A stretch of DNA of 64,000 nt from Sinonovacula constricta. Taxonomy: Eukaryota; Mollusca; Bivalvia; Cardiida; Solecurtidae. The notes under the pieces are model-generated. The model saw only the letters and a program-made list of their open reading frames with translations, ran no database searches and was not told the DNA's origin. The first letter of the stretch is position 1; each line of letters begins with the position of its first letter. This document shows positions 1 through 12,219 of this stretch, in pieces. The translations under genes were made by a program, and so were the position numbers. The stretch spans positions 10,549,686-10,613,685 of the forward strand of contig CM017569.1 of NCBI GenBank assembly GCA_007844125.1, given 5' to 3'.

Positions 1-1154
1 CCTTTCCTTTAAATTTTAGATTTAATGTGTGTAACCTATAGGCAAGAGAAAACCTGATCACTTAAGTGTTTAGTGGAAGAGGCTATAAAAATTGTTAAGA
101 CATATAGTTAATTAACACCGCATCTGTCAATATCAGAACATTGTGAAACAAACCATGGCCCAAACAGTGCTGTGGGTGCTTTGATTTTAGACTTGATCAG
201 TAGAAACAGTGTTGGCTGTATAAAGGCTGGGTGGATACCGCAGAAACTATTCAACCTTTTATTTTAATCTAAAGATTTGAATATACGAAAGCTGCATCAA
301 AATAGTGGACTGATGCATGAAATATCCAGGTTCAGTGGAGACTTACTTGTACTGTGCTCCAGAATCACAAAGGTACAACTCCTCTGTAGAGAGGGTCTTG
401 TCTGTCTCTGGGCTGGGACTGCAACAACACAAGAGCACAGATTATTAGTTACTAGCTTATTAAAAGTATAAAATATTTGTACCAAGCAAAACAATAAGCC
501 CATTGATTAGGGCTGCAGGTCTTTAAAACACACCAGCCAAAAGCAACTTGTTTACAATAAGTTAAATTTAAATATTGTCTATATTCAGTTTGGAATTAAT
601 GAAAATGACATTCTTATAGGCCCCCACCCTCCCCTGGACATACAGCACTTGATCTGTGTAATTTAGACAGGGTGTCATAGGGGGAAAGATTATATGACAA
701 TTAGTCTTGACGCACATGGGTTAACTGCACTGCCATTGGTCAGGAAATTTAAATTTTCATTTCCTTTCCTGGTACAATGGCAGCCTGAGGATTTGTCTGT
801 CTACCCATGCCCCACTACCCTTCCCAGCCTCTTACCTTGAAGCCAAATACAGCTACATTCCAAAATTCAATGCCTTTCAGGCAGCATCCTTTTGAAAATA
901 TACAGAGACCAACTTACTGGCCAAGTGACTTTTTACTTTTTTATTTAAAATAGATCTGTGACAAGTTACAACAGTCTAATTCAATATGGCGAAAGGTTAT
1001 AATAAAAGTAAAACATAAGAAATATAGATTCACTTGATGTTTAGTTATAATGTTTGTCACCAATGGCAGCTATTTTATCTTTTTATTTACTGTGCCTCTT
1101 TCCCTAATCATTAGCTGTATGCCTATTAATAGATGACACAGACTGATAACCTAC
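1..1154 (-). other. Intron of XPNPEP1 running off the left edge
   Basis: The exon ending at 1155 is followed on the minus strand by the consensus donor GTAGGT at 1154-1149. I looked for the next expected exon (the segment entering the pita-bread metal site) and did not find it here. AT-rich, with only short chance ORFs. Confidence 0.7.
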
Positions 1155-4100
1155 TGATAATGGATGATGGCTCCATCTGGCCCAGTGCTGGATATGGTAG
1201 CAAAGCTGAGACTGATGTAATCCTCCTGATCTTGCTTGATTTCCTCCAGTTTCTCAGCCGCTGATACCTCAGTGATATTCCCAAAATGAACATTCTTTTC
1301 CAGCCAGGAGAAGAACTCACACAAGGTAACAGCATCCTTAATGTGAGCCCTTCGCATCCCGGCAATTTCAGTTGCATTTTTAACTGCCTTCATAGCAGCA
1401 ATCGGTGACGGGTTGGTGAATCTGCGGTTCTTTGGCACTGCATTGACGATTCCAAAACTGGATTTCTCGCTCAGCCAGATCTTTCCACTGACCATCCTTG
1501 GAAGGTCAGTGACAAACTCCTTCACGGACTGATACGGGCGAACAGTGACCGTGACAGTGGAAGCATCTTCAGAGACGTTTATTTTCAGGTGATGCTCAAC
1601 TTTTGTGTCTAATTTTTTATCATCAATAAAAAGGCTAGAAATAGAATGATGATTAAGCATGTTAAAATATAAGACAGGACAATGTACAACACATGGGTGT
1701 TTATACTAAAAGTAGAGAAACCACATTACGATCTGCCAGTAAAGGTCAACAAGCCTGATAAAAGATAGTTAGTTTAAAAACAGATAATAGTTCAATAAAA
1801 ACAATTATTATAACTTTTTAAATTTTTGTTTGTTTTGTTTTTGAAACTCATCGCAGCAAACAATTATGATCATTATAGCCATGTCCAGCTATTTTGGTGG
1901 AGGAAGACCCCAAACAAATATCTGGCTAGATCCAATGACATACTGCAGGTGAAATGTAATGTAGATATAAGAAATTAATCATTATTTTTTTATGTTCATT
2001 GGTTGATGAACCATGTTGGGCTATTAAAGTATATTGTGAAGTCTTTCAGACTCCATAATACTTTATACAGCCCGACATAGTTTATCAACTGATGAACATC
2101 AAAAGCCAATGATTCATTCCCAAATTGGCCCAGGTAACTATTACCTGAGCACTGGTTCCACCAAGAAAGTAAGCAGTCGAGATGGAACAGATCATTTAAG
2201 TTGAAAGAACATATTTCCCTATAAACATACAGACTTAAAACTAAGATGTATATGTATTTGAATCAACTTAGTTGTAAGTTACAAATTACTGCAATCTAAA
2301 ACTCTTTCACTATTACATGACAAAGGTTTATAAGTATAGGTCCCTTACTTAACTGAATCTAGAGTTATCACAGCATAAGCAAAGAAGACAGGATTGTATT
2401 CGATTTCTGAGCCTCTCATATTGAACAAGTCTGAAAAGAGCAACAAACAAATTTATATCAAAAACAACTCACCATTGCATGGGGCTAACTTTTGTTTATG
2501 TATTTTATTACATTGCATCAACACAACTTTAGTCATATAAGTGACATCCAGCAAGTTATTGGTGGCAAAAGAATCCAGACTTATGACTGGGTGAAACCAC
2601 TGTCTCACAACAGTTTAGATGGAAAACCCCATGGAAGTTCTCGTCCTGACCAGGACAAAACCAGCATGCTGAGGAGTTGCAAGTCTACAACTCTAACTGC
2701 TCGGTAATGGACTCCGCCATTAACTTTTATATAGTTAAAAAAATGAATGAGTCTTTTCTTCCCGGTAAGTATTTAAATATTTGAGGATGTCTACATAACA
2801 TTTATTTAAAAAATGTATAACAATTGTTACAGCAAGTTAAAAGATCTGCATCAAACACAGAAAAGGAACCACCATGTTTTCTTGTATTGATACTTGTAAA
2901 AAAACTATTGTTCTGTATAAGAGTGCTTATGTGGTTCCTGAATCACTAATTTTGTATGGCTGTTAAGTATAGACCTTTTTAACCTTGAAACTTTATCAAT
3001 AAAAAAGTTCTATCTTGCTGTGTAAGTGTTGTGTTTCTAGTCTGACATGCTACTTTACGTAGCCAAATAGCCTCATCTGTGATTTCATCCCAATATAGAT
3101 GCAAATACTTTGCAATAGCCATGATTGTTGCTTACATGCTATTTCATCCAGGGCTGTAACCACTAGAGCTTCTGCCTTCTTCTCAACCATTTTCTCACGA
3201 ATCTTCTTCACTTTCTCCTGCCAGGTTATACCTGAGTGAGGAAAAATAGACATTATTACAATCAAGAAGATATAAATGAAAATTTAGAATTTAAATTTTA
3301 AGTTACTTGTATTACAAGATGTCAATATTTATTGGATTTACATTCAAATTATTTATATTATCATATCAGCAATACTGCCTTACAAATGCACAACACTAAA
3401 AATATGGAATCTCCATAAATCAATTAACAATACTGTTTAAGACATTCAGTCACATGTTAAATGTGCTCTACTGGTGTGGTTTTTTATGTTAAATGTTCAA
3501 AGATGGTTCTAGATGCTTTGGAGGAAAAAAGGCCCCCATAACACAAACAAAGGTGTGTCTTACTAGAAAGGTCCTGCTAAAAGCTGCATTTTCATGTTCT
3601 AGATTTTTGTGGAAGCTGCCATATAATACCATCAACATGATTTCCAATGTGTGCATCCTATCTATGCATTATACCTAGCTTTTTTTAAGCAACCACCAAC
3701 AAAAGCTTCATGTGATAACAAATGCATGAATGTCATAATCAATCAATCCGGGTTATTAAGGAAAAAGTGTTGCAGAATACTGTTTCAGTTACAATTTACT
3801 AGCAAAACTCTCTCAGAAAGTAAAGGGCATTTTGTCAATTTCCTATTTATTTATGTAATAAACATCATAAGGTGTAAAATGTGAAAAGAAGTGATGAAAA
3901 ATAAAAATAAGGTGTTCATGGATTAAATGAAAAAAATATGTCTCGTCCCTTAAAACAAGAATATATAAATGAGACAAGAAATCATCTCCAAACATCCATA
4001 ACCAAAGTTATCTTACTATAACATGCATTTGGTATAGACAGAGTGTCACCACCCCGAAAGGTTATTTAAAAAAAAATATATGAATTTTTTTCAGCTTGTA

Positions 4101-7100
4101 ATATACAAAAGTTAATTATATCCACTAAAAAGTCATTATTGATATAGCCATTTTTTCAGTGCATATAGCGTGTATGCAAGCAACAACCAAAAGGTCAGTA
4201 ACTTTATATTTTTTCCCCCATATGTAATCTTCTTTGTAAGTGTTTTTTTTCCCATACCTGTGTATGATTGATCAAGGATGATGATGGCATTGTTGGGTGG
4301 GGCTGGCTGGTCATCCCAGGTCAGGTCCACTAGGTTCTCTGTGACAGGAACCAGACTGTGACCATTGGATTTCAGCAGCTTTGAAAGGGGGCGCCATACC
4401 TCTGTACACATGAACAAATTGTATCAAGTTTTTATAAAAACTTAACAGTTGATCTTTTGATTTCTACACAAATGAAGAAGTATTAGTAAGTCATAAGAAG
4501 GTCCTGGACTATGAAGTACGCATAGGGGTTACACAGAAAGTCAATAATGGTCACTTAAAATGCATGATTAACAGTAATCACAACTGCAAACTTATGGCTT
4601 CAAATTCTTTTCCAGTGTGATAAAAAAACTGCCTAAGATTTTTGTCTTGAATAACTTGAACAAAAGCCAAAACTATGATTTAGTCGACTGGTCATGAATA
4701 TTTATCTGATGTTTTATTGTTGTATCAGAAGTAATACTTAAAACATTTCTTCAGATATGCAAGATAAAGTCATATTGCCTGCAAAAAACAATTGTCACAA
4801 TTCATTCTAAACAGCACAATAACACAACCTGCCCACAACTTAACCTACCTGTCGACATGAGAAAAGGATCTACTCCTACCCTTCCACCAACCGGCAGAAC
4901 CTTGGACAACCAGTCTCCCTGGCTTGGAGTATCTGGAAGACCTGAAGAAATTATGAAGAAACGCTTCCATAGGTTCATCAACAACAAAAATTCTAATACA
5001 GCACAAGCCTCATATTTATAAATGACAGTTCCATCAGAATAATATTGCTAGTATGAGATATATCTGTTCAGTATAAAGATGCATAGATTCTTTAAATTAA
5101 AGACAGCAAAGTAAGGGTATGCAAACAATAATGCTTTTTTGTAATACATACTCATCAAAATTTCTAATATACAAATATTCATGCATCAGTGGTTTAAACT
5201 GATGAAACTGTATGATTATGTTCGAGCAGATCTAAGTAGGTGCAAGATAAGCTGTCAGTGTAGTAACAAAACCTAAACACACTCATACGTGTGAATAACT
5301 TTGTGTATGTTTTAGTGCAAACAAATATTTAGATAACTTGAAATATTAACAGTTAAAAGAGGGCATTGGGAATTAATAGTATAATAATGAACCACTGCAC
5401 ACTAACTAAAATAAGCCATAGGACTGGTTTACAATATCAGAAATTAAAATATGATCAATTATCAACAATGCTCCTATCTATGTTTGAAGCTTCAGGCAAT
5501 TGATGTTTTTCACAATGTGAAATTCACACAACTCCTAATAGGAGGTCTATATAAATGATATACACCTTGTCAAAATGCATGCATTCCAATGTACCTACAC
5601 CTGCTTGAGATGATTTTTTTTTTTTAACCAAATTAGAATTGCCTCCCTCATCTGGACCATTTAATGAAAAAAAGTTAATGTAACCATGGAATTTTGGGAG
5701 GAAAACTCAACCATTTTTTTCCTAATTAGTTGATGTCTATACAGAAGGCGAAGACATCTGTAAACAAGGTTTTGTTTAAATTGTATTTGTATTTTTGTAT
5801 TGTGGGTTTAACGGCACACAGACACTGATAGGTCATTAGCTGCCAAATATGATGATGTTTAACATAAATATTATTATTATAAGTATTATTTTAACTGGAG
5901 TATACAATTTATTAATGACTGACTAACCTCTCTCATACTAGGGCGGTGCTTACAAAAATCAATTAAAGCCATGCTGTGACTGTACTAGCAATGAAACTTG
6001 CATAACACAAACAAAACTATTCACCACTGACCATCTTTCATGAGTGTCCAGTTGGAGTCCAGCTGCTCCGCAGCCTGGAGAAAGTAGCGTCCATCTGTCC
6101 AAAGGGCAGCCTGGGACTCTGTTATCACAGCTGTACCAGCTGAACCATCGAACCCACTGACAAATGCTCTCCGGCAGTCACATGGGGCAATGTATTCACT
6201 CTAAAAAAAAAAAAGTTAACATCTTTCCATACACCAAAATGTATATATGTGTATGGCTTTGACAGATTGCATAAGGTTATGTATATATTTGTATGGCTTT
6301 GATAGATTGCATAAGGTTATGTATATATTTGTATGGCTTTGATAGATTGCATGAGGCTATGTATATATTTGTATGGCTTTGACAGATTGCATGAGACTAT
6401 GTATATATTTGTATGGCTTTGATGGATTGCATGAGGCTATGTATATATTTGTATGGCTTATATAGATTGCATAAGGCTATGTATATATGTATATGGCTTT
6501 GACAGATTGCATAAGGCTATGTATATATGTGTATGGCTTTGACAGATTGCATAAGGCTATGTATATATTTGTATGGCTTTGACAGATTGCATAAGGATAT
6601 GTATATATTTGTATGGCTTTGACAGATTGCATAAGGCTATGTATATATTTGTATGGCTTTGATAGATTGCATAAGGCTATGTATATATTTGTATGGCTTT
6701 GAAAGATTGCATAAGGCTTTATATATATTTGTATGGCTTATATAGATCGCATAAGGCTATGTATATATTTGTATAGCTTTGATAGATTGCATAAGGCTAT
6801 GTAACATTAAGTCTAAAGAGTTGCTTAAGTTGCTAATCATAAAGCACCTACAGATTATATAGCCTTTGCCATCAGTTAATGTTGGCTTCATTCACTGCCA
6901 GATGAGATTTCCAACATCAGTGAATCGAGAGGAAAGCTGATATTGTTCTATACTTAAATCTAACAAGATGGCCATGATAGTCCTGAGGATTCAGTGACCT
7001 TATCTTTTGACCCCAAGTGAAAGTTTCAAACTCATTCAAAATTTTATGCAAACATTCTGATGAAGTTTTGGCACAACATAGACCCTCCAGATTATTCAGA

Positions 7101-7995
7101 ATGTCAAGTAAATGTTTTTTCCCTACAGATTTAGGCCTACCACTCCTATACATTGATATTTGTTAGTCAAAGGGTAAACTTTTTTTCCCCGCATTTCAAT
7201 TACTTTCAGTTGGCATTTCTAAACTAGTGATGTGCCTTGCTTCATTTTGTTTTTCAGTGCATAAAGTCTCAACTACTTATTACACAGAGCCATAAAATTA
7301 ACACTTAATACCTGACTGATTGTTTAATGTTTATTAAAGGTTGCATCTGACAGTTTGCCTATATCAAATATATGTAACAATATAGTATGCCTGGGCATAA
7401 TTGCTATATAAACTCATACTCTAGTCTAAGCAAGAGCGATTTTGAACACTTACTCAACTATTTGACGCTACAACTCCTAAAAAATTGCTTTAAATGTTCA
7501 TTCTTTCCAGATCTATAAATAAGCACTATGGAGATTTCTGCTTAAAAGAGATCAATGTCACAGCATGTTACCGGAATAATGATGTAACATGACCTCAAAA
7601 GAAAGCGGTCATGTAGTTTTCTTATAGCAAACTGTGCAGTGTGGTTCAGAACGAAAAACATGTTTGTAATGACAAGTGTCATACTTCACATTTCATTTAG
7701 ATGTAGGACATCAATAAGCAGCATTTCCTGGGATCTTTTTATGTAACAATTTATTAGGATGTATGAGAAAAAAATGGGATCCAAACTATTGTTTACCACC
7801 TTTTAAGAATAAATGCATATGTTTGCTTGGTATAATCATGGCTTAGTTAATAGTCACCAGTGCTACATGCCAGAATACCTGGTGGGCATCTCCAGATGGG
7901 ACTATATAGGCATTGATGGGCTCAGTGACATGTGCTGAGTTCTTCATCAAAGTTCTCAGTCGAGTGAGAATGGCAGTGGTACTTTTAGGTGGCAT
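1155..7995 (-). CDS. XPNPEP1: Xaa-Pro aminopeptidase 1 (cytosolic), 5' half
   Basis: Metallo-aminopeptidase that removes an N-terminal residue preceding proline; M24B family, normally a cytosolic homodimer. Coding exons in transcript order: 7995-7879, 6200-6032, 4941-4849, 4401-4258, 3231-3136, 2430-2349, 1634-1155. All seven have GT/AG junctions and their phases agree, giving about 394 codons. The start [17 protein letters not shown] fits the vertebrate cytosolic paralogue, with no signal peptide, so the secreted or membrane XPNPEP2 is less likely. Recognisable blocks: [49 protein letters not shown] (residues about 40-95), [48 protein letters not shown] and AIIHY. These are creatinase-N domains I and II and the entry to the catalytic domain. 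The metal ligands (Asp, Asp, His, Glu, Glu) lie in exons left of the window. One change from the usual form: Tyr replaces Trp before LFNMRG. The first coding exon has an upstream acceptor, so a 5'UTR exon exists elsewhere. Confidence 0.95.
1876..1960 (+). repeat. Dispersed repeat fragment ('ccagctatt..ggtggaggaagacc' family)
   Basis: It contains ccagctattttggtggagga followed by agaccccaaacaaat. Related wording recurs at 2530-2710, 49908-49995 and 57775-57950, so this is one member of an interspersed family. It has no coding potential. Confidence 0.5.
1993..2098. repeat. Imperfect ~40 bp inverted repeat (hairpin, MITE-like)
   Basis: The left arm begins tgttcattggttgatgaa and the right arm ends with its near complement ttcatcagttgat reversed; arms are about 40 bp with a ~25 bp loop. 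It lies in an XPNPEP1 intron. The immediate flanks also tend to pair (aatcatt / aatgatt), so the element may be slightly longer. No clear target duplication. Confidence 0.55.
2530..2710 (+). repeat. Dispersed repeat fragment, same family as 1876-1960
   Basis: Shares the order 'ccagc..ttattggtggc', 'gactgggtgaaaccactgtc' and 'gtcctgaccaggac' with the copies at 49908 and 57775. Intronic in XPNPEP1. The 71-codon ORF across it is a by-product of the repeat. Confidence 0.45.
6241..6803. repeat. 40 bp minisatellite, about 14 copies
   Basis: The unit is gtatatatttgtatggcttt followed by gatagattgcataaggctat; it repeats head to tail with a strict 40 bp period and only scattered substitutions, with no visible length change between units. 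It sits in the XPNPEP1 intron between exons 7879-7995 and 6032-6200, so it is probably polymorphic in length but outside the coding sequence. Confidence 0.95.
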
Positions 7996-8289
7996 GTTTA
8001 TCTGAAATACACAATATATTTAAATGATATATTTTACATAAAATATCATTATAAAATGTAATAATATATCCAATGGTTTCTACAGTTAAGAAAAAAGATT
8101 TGTAAAATCACTGAGACTGAGTGCCATAGACATAAAGCAAATGTGTTTTTAACAGACTGGCCTAATTGTAACATTGTCATTTGGTAAGTTCACAAAAAAT
8201 AATTAAGTTCAACTCAGTCTAGAGATTTAGGTCTGACAAAAAGCCCCCAAGTTTATAAATAAAAGCATACATGTATACTGAAAACAGCT

Positions 8290-8560
8290 GTAGGGCAGCC
8301 ATTTTTTAAGGATCAAAATTCTTGAACACTCTTGATAAAGGGCCACCAACATATCAGGGCTCTAATTCTTGAAGTTTCTAACAAGAAGAATTTTCCAAGT
8401 TTTACTATAAATACATTTGGAAAATAGCAGTAATGTTTCAACAGATCAAAATTCTTTGACCTATCTTGAAAGAGGGCCTCCCAAGGAACTAGTATACCAC
8501 ATATAAAGGCTCTAGCCATTGTAGTTCTACAAGAAAATTTTCCTATACTTTACTTTAAAA
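8290..8560 (+). repeat. ~180 bp degenerate tandem repeat ('aaggctctag' family)
   Basis: About one and a half units, with landmarks 'ggcagccattttt', 'gatcaaaattctttgacc', 'aggctctagc' and 'agttctacaagaa'. The same landmarks in the same order occur at 33380-33870. I recall this wording from bivalve genomes. The minus-strand ORF over it is not a gene. Confidence 0.6.
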
Positions 8561-8569
8561 CCATATCTA

Positions 8570-9495
8570 AAAAAAGCAACAGAAATAACAAAATGCTTAC
8601 AAAGTTTCATCAAATAGACAAATTCATCCAGCTATATTATTAGCTTACATAATGTGTGCTAAAAAGTCTAACGCACCCACTGTTGACTATGTTTTTTCTG
8701 CAAGTGTAGTATGGAACTCCTCAATGATGACTGCCTTGCGTAGGGTACGGATATGAATGTCAATAACAATATTTAAATTTTTATAATAAATATATTGATT
8801 GCTGCACAGACTTTAATATCCTTGGACATATGAACATTAAACTAACTATCTTTAACACTAAAAATTGTTTTTCTGTAAATATTGGTGTAATATAGCTATT
8901 TTTAATTAAGTCTCTTAACCACTTTGATGAAATTCTACGAGTCCTAACATAAGTGTTGTTATTAAATATACCAATAGCTGAGCCTGAGTTCATATCCGTA
9001 GATATACAAGGTATGGATATAAACACAAAAATCATTATTTAATATACCCATTTATGTTATATTTATAAGTTTTGTAGGAAAATCATTGCATTTTCTATTA
9101 ATACAATAATTTTACTTCGGTACTTTCATAGAACTTGCAACTATAATTGATTGATTTTATTAAAAAAGGTATAAGGTAAGCCGTATCTGTTTCGTGTTTA
9201 GCCAAACCGAAGTTCATATGATTGTACAAACAGCATGAATGTAAAACACTGAAAATCATTATCAGCAGCATGGTTTCTTTTCTGTTTATGTTGTTATTGC
9301 ATCACTACATTTAATTCTTTAGATACTTGTTTAAAGGTATAAATGACTCTTCCTTAAAATAAAATTATAGATATGTATCAATTTAAGTACATGGTCAATT
9401 ATAGACCCATTGAACAGGGATAATAACATTACTGTACTCTTACTACTCTTACTATTCGTACCCCACATGACCATAGATATGAATTCTGGTGCGGC
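8570..9495. other. Intergenic or 5' intronic stretch, no gene seen
   Basis: AT-rich sequence upstream of the first XPNPEP1 coding exon. Phrases such as 'catatccgtagatata' recur loosely here and at 9653-10030, suggesting an old repeat. The ORFs show no splice structure or recognisable domain. Confidence 0.4.
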
Positions 9496-9498
9496 TTT

Positions 9499-9660
9499 AT
9501 TCACAGGGCTCCCGCTGCATAATACAAAAATAACATCAAAATTGAAGCGTAAATTTGGCTCATAAAAATGGCTCATGAAATATAAAAGTGGCGCATAATT
9601 TTCAAATTTGGCTCATTGGTTGGCTCGGACCTAAAAAAACCCAGCGGGAGCCCTGATTCA
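9499..9660. mobile_element. Short MITE with 14 bp perfect terminal inverted repeats
   Basis: The ends are cagggctcccgctg at 9504-9517 and its exact complement at 9642-9655, flanked on both sides by ATTCA (9499-9503 and 9656-9660). The CAGGG terminus resembles hAT elements, but a 5 bp rather than 8 bp flank leaves the superfamily open. The 152 bp interior holds short repeats of 'ttggctcat' and no ORF. Confidence 0.6.
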
Positions 9661-10139
9661 TATCCAATAATGAAGTAAAGATAAGCATAACATCACTAAA
9701 GTTTTTAAATGAATTGAAAAATGATGACATTACATAAGACTTCACATTAATATAACAAACAATGCTGTGTGGTTTACAATTTCAATGTTCATATCCATAT
9801 CCTTAATGTCCATGTATATGAAATCATATATAGACGTATATACATAAAGATCTGTATTTTTGTCTATATCTAATTATAAGAATACTTAATTTAAATTACT
9901 TCATACACCAACAGATACATAAAAGGACATCTTAACACAGAACAATCTAAAGAAAGGCTCGTAAATATTGATTATGACATTTATATCTTTATCCCAATAT
10001 CATATCCATGGATATGAATTCATATCCGGTAAATAGACATACTCGAAAAAGTTCACATGTATAGCAAAGATGCCCTCCAAACCATTGACAATAGAATACA
10101 GACATTTGAATGTCCTAAAAAGCATAAAAATCATGCACA

Positions 10140-11560
10140 GCTGGCTTGTTTCTTATTGCTGGATAGCTTAGTACCTTTATATCTTTTTTTGATGTTATTA
10201 CAGCTTACAAACTGGATTTAGCCTGATCTCTGTTGAAAAATTATGAAAAATAAATTGCTTGGTGTAGTTTTTTTATTTTTTTTTAATTCACTTAAACATA
10301 GATTGTTGACTTACTGTGCGTATAAATTAAAGATGAATGCCATACCTACGTTTACTATTATTTGTCTGATCTTTAAAATATTGTAAACTGAAAAGTTTAA
10401 ATTCTTTGAATGTATATGGTTAGTTTTGTTTGCTCTTTTGTGCAATTTCAAATAGTTATTTTAAAGTTGTTTATTGTATCTTGCCTGTTTGTCTGCATTT
10501 AAGTACATTTTAAAATATATTAATTTTAAAGACGATTACCGTATATGGCCAGTTTTGCCTGTGTAATATGGTTTTTTAAAATATAAATATTAAACTTGAT
10601 CAATCTATATGACTCGGCTTGTCTGTGTTTTAAAATTACAATGTAAAAGTCTTTTTATTTATATGGCAAAGTTTGTCTGCATTTTAATATAAAAAGTTGT
10701 TTATTGTTTACAACCAGGATTGTCTGCATTTAGAGTTTCTGATATATAAAAAGAGCAAAACCAAAATCTTTATGACCCGGTGGTTTGCTTTTAAGAGCCT
10801 TTTAAATGATAAATTTTAAAGTCTTTTAATTTGTATTGAATGCATTAGACCAGGCTTTTCTACATTAAGTGATTTTAAATACTGGTATTGAAGTACTTTA
10901 ATACATTAGGCCAGGTTTGTCTGATTTTTAGTGTTTACAATATACTAATATTAAGTATTTATGCATATGGCCAGATTTGTCTGCTTTTTAGTGATTTGAA
11001 ATACTGATATTAAAGTATTTCAATACATTAGGCCAGGTTTGTCTGCTTTTAAGTGATTTTAAATACTAATATTGAAGTATTTCAATACATCTTGGCAAGG
11101 TTTGTCTGCTTTGTAGTGATTTTAAATACTGATATTAAAGTATTTTAATACATAAGGCCAGGTTTGTCTGCTTTTTAGTGATTTAAAATACTAATATTAA
11201 AGTATTTTAATACACTAGGCTAGGTTTGTCTGCTTTTTAGTGATTTTAAATACTGATATTGAAATATTTCAATGCATTAGGTTAGGTTTGTCTGCCTTTT
11301 AGTGTTTTTAAATACTGATATTAAAGTAGTTTAATGGATATGGCCAGGTGTGTCTGCTTTTTAGTGTTTTTTTTAATACTGATATTAAAGTAGTTTAACG
11401 GATATGGGCAGGTTTGTCTGGTTTTTAGTGTTTATAATATACTAATATTAAGTACCGGTATTTTTGCATATGCTTTTTTTAGTGTTGTGTTTTTTTAATA
11501 TAAAACTGTAAAAGATGTTTCTTGTAAACAAAAAGCTTTTTCTGTATTTTAGTGCTTTTA
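10140..11560 (+). repeat. Degenerate ~60-65 bp tandem array (left arm of fold-back-like element)
   Basis: More than 20 units, each marked by 'ggccaggtttgtctgctttt' or a close variant followed by 'tagtgattttaaatactgat' and an AT-rich filler. Units are most regular from 10900 to 11430 and increasingly diverged toward 10140. The complement of the same motif is arrayed at 12220-12680 and 14610-15680. Confidence 0.8.
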
Positions 11561-12219
11561 TACTATTTTAGTGTATGTCCAATGGGCAAGAAGTTGTAAA
11601 TATGTCGAGTGTTTATGTCAGTCATAAGCATTACCTGATTGACAAGTGATGCAACAATTTATATAGATGTGAATTGTGGGTTGCCTAGTTCTGTTAAAGA
11701 ATCGTTGCAAGGCACTATAAGTATTGTAACATATACATTAAACTTTGAAAAGAAAGGCACAGGCCAGTCAAATGTAAAAGTTACAACAAAACTCTCATTA
11801 TATAAAATAGAGAAAATATATGTCATGTAACTTTGAAAAGGTGTGACTAGGGTACTTTAATGAAAACACTCATGTTTTGTATGTTTTATTTTAAAGGATT
11901 TAAGCTTTTAAGCTCTACTTTTATGTAGATTTTTTAATTGTACAAATCAGTATTTGCTAAAATCTTTTTAATGACAATTTTTCTGCATATGATCATAAAC
12001 TGATAAAAGCAAATTGTTGTTTTTGACAGACAATGACAAAGTCAATGCCTTGTTTTTCAATGACTTTAGCTTTCCATCCATTTTAGGGAATGCTTTATTA
12101 CTTATTGTCTGTAGTCTAATGTTAAGGTATACTTTTGATAAAAAAACAAGGAAAGAAAATTTAAAAACATGTTTTAAAAGTCATCTTCTTTGTAAAGTTG
12201 TTTAGGCCAAAACAATAAG

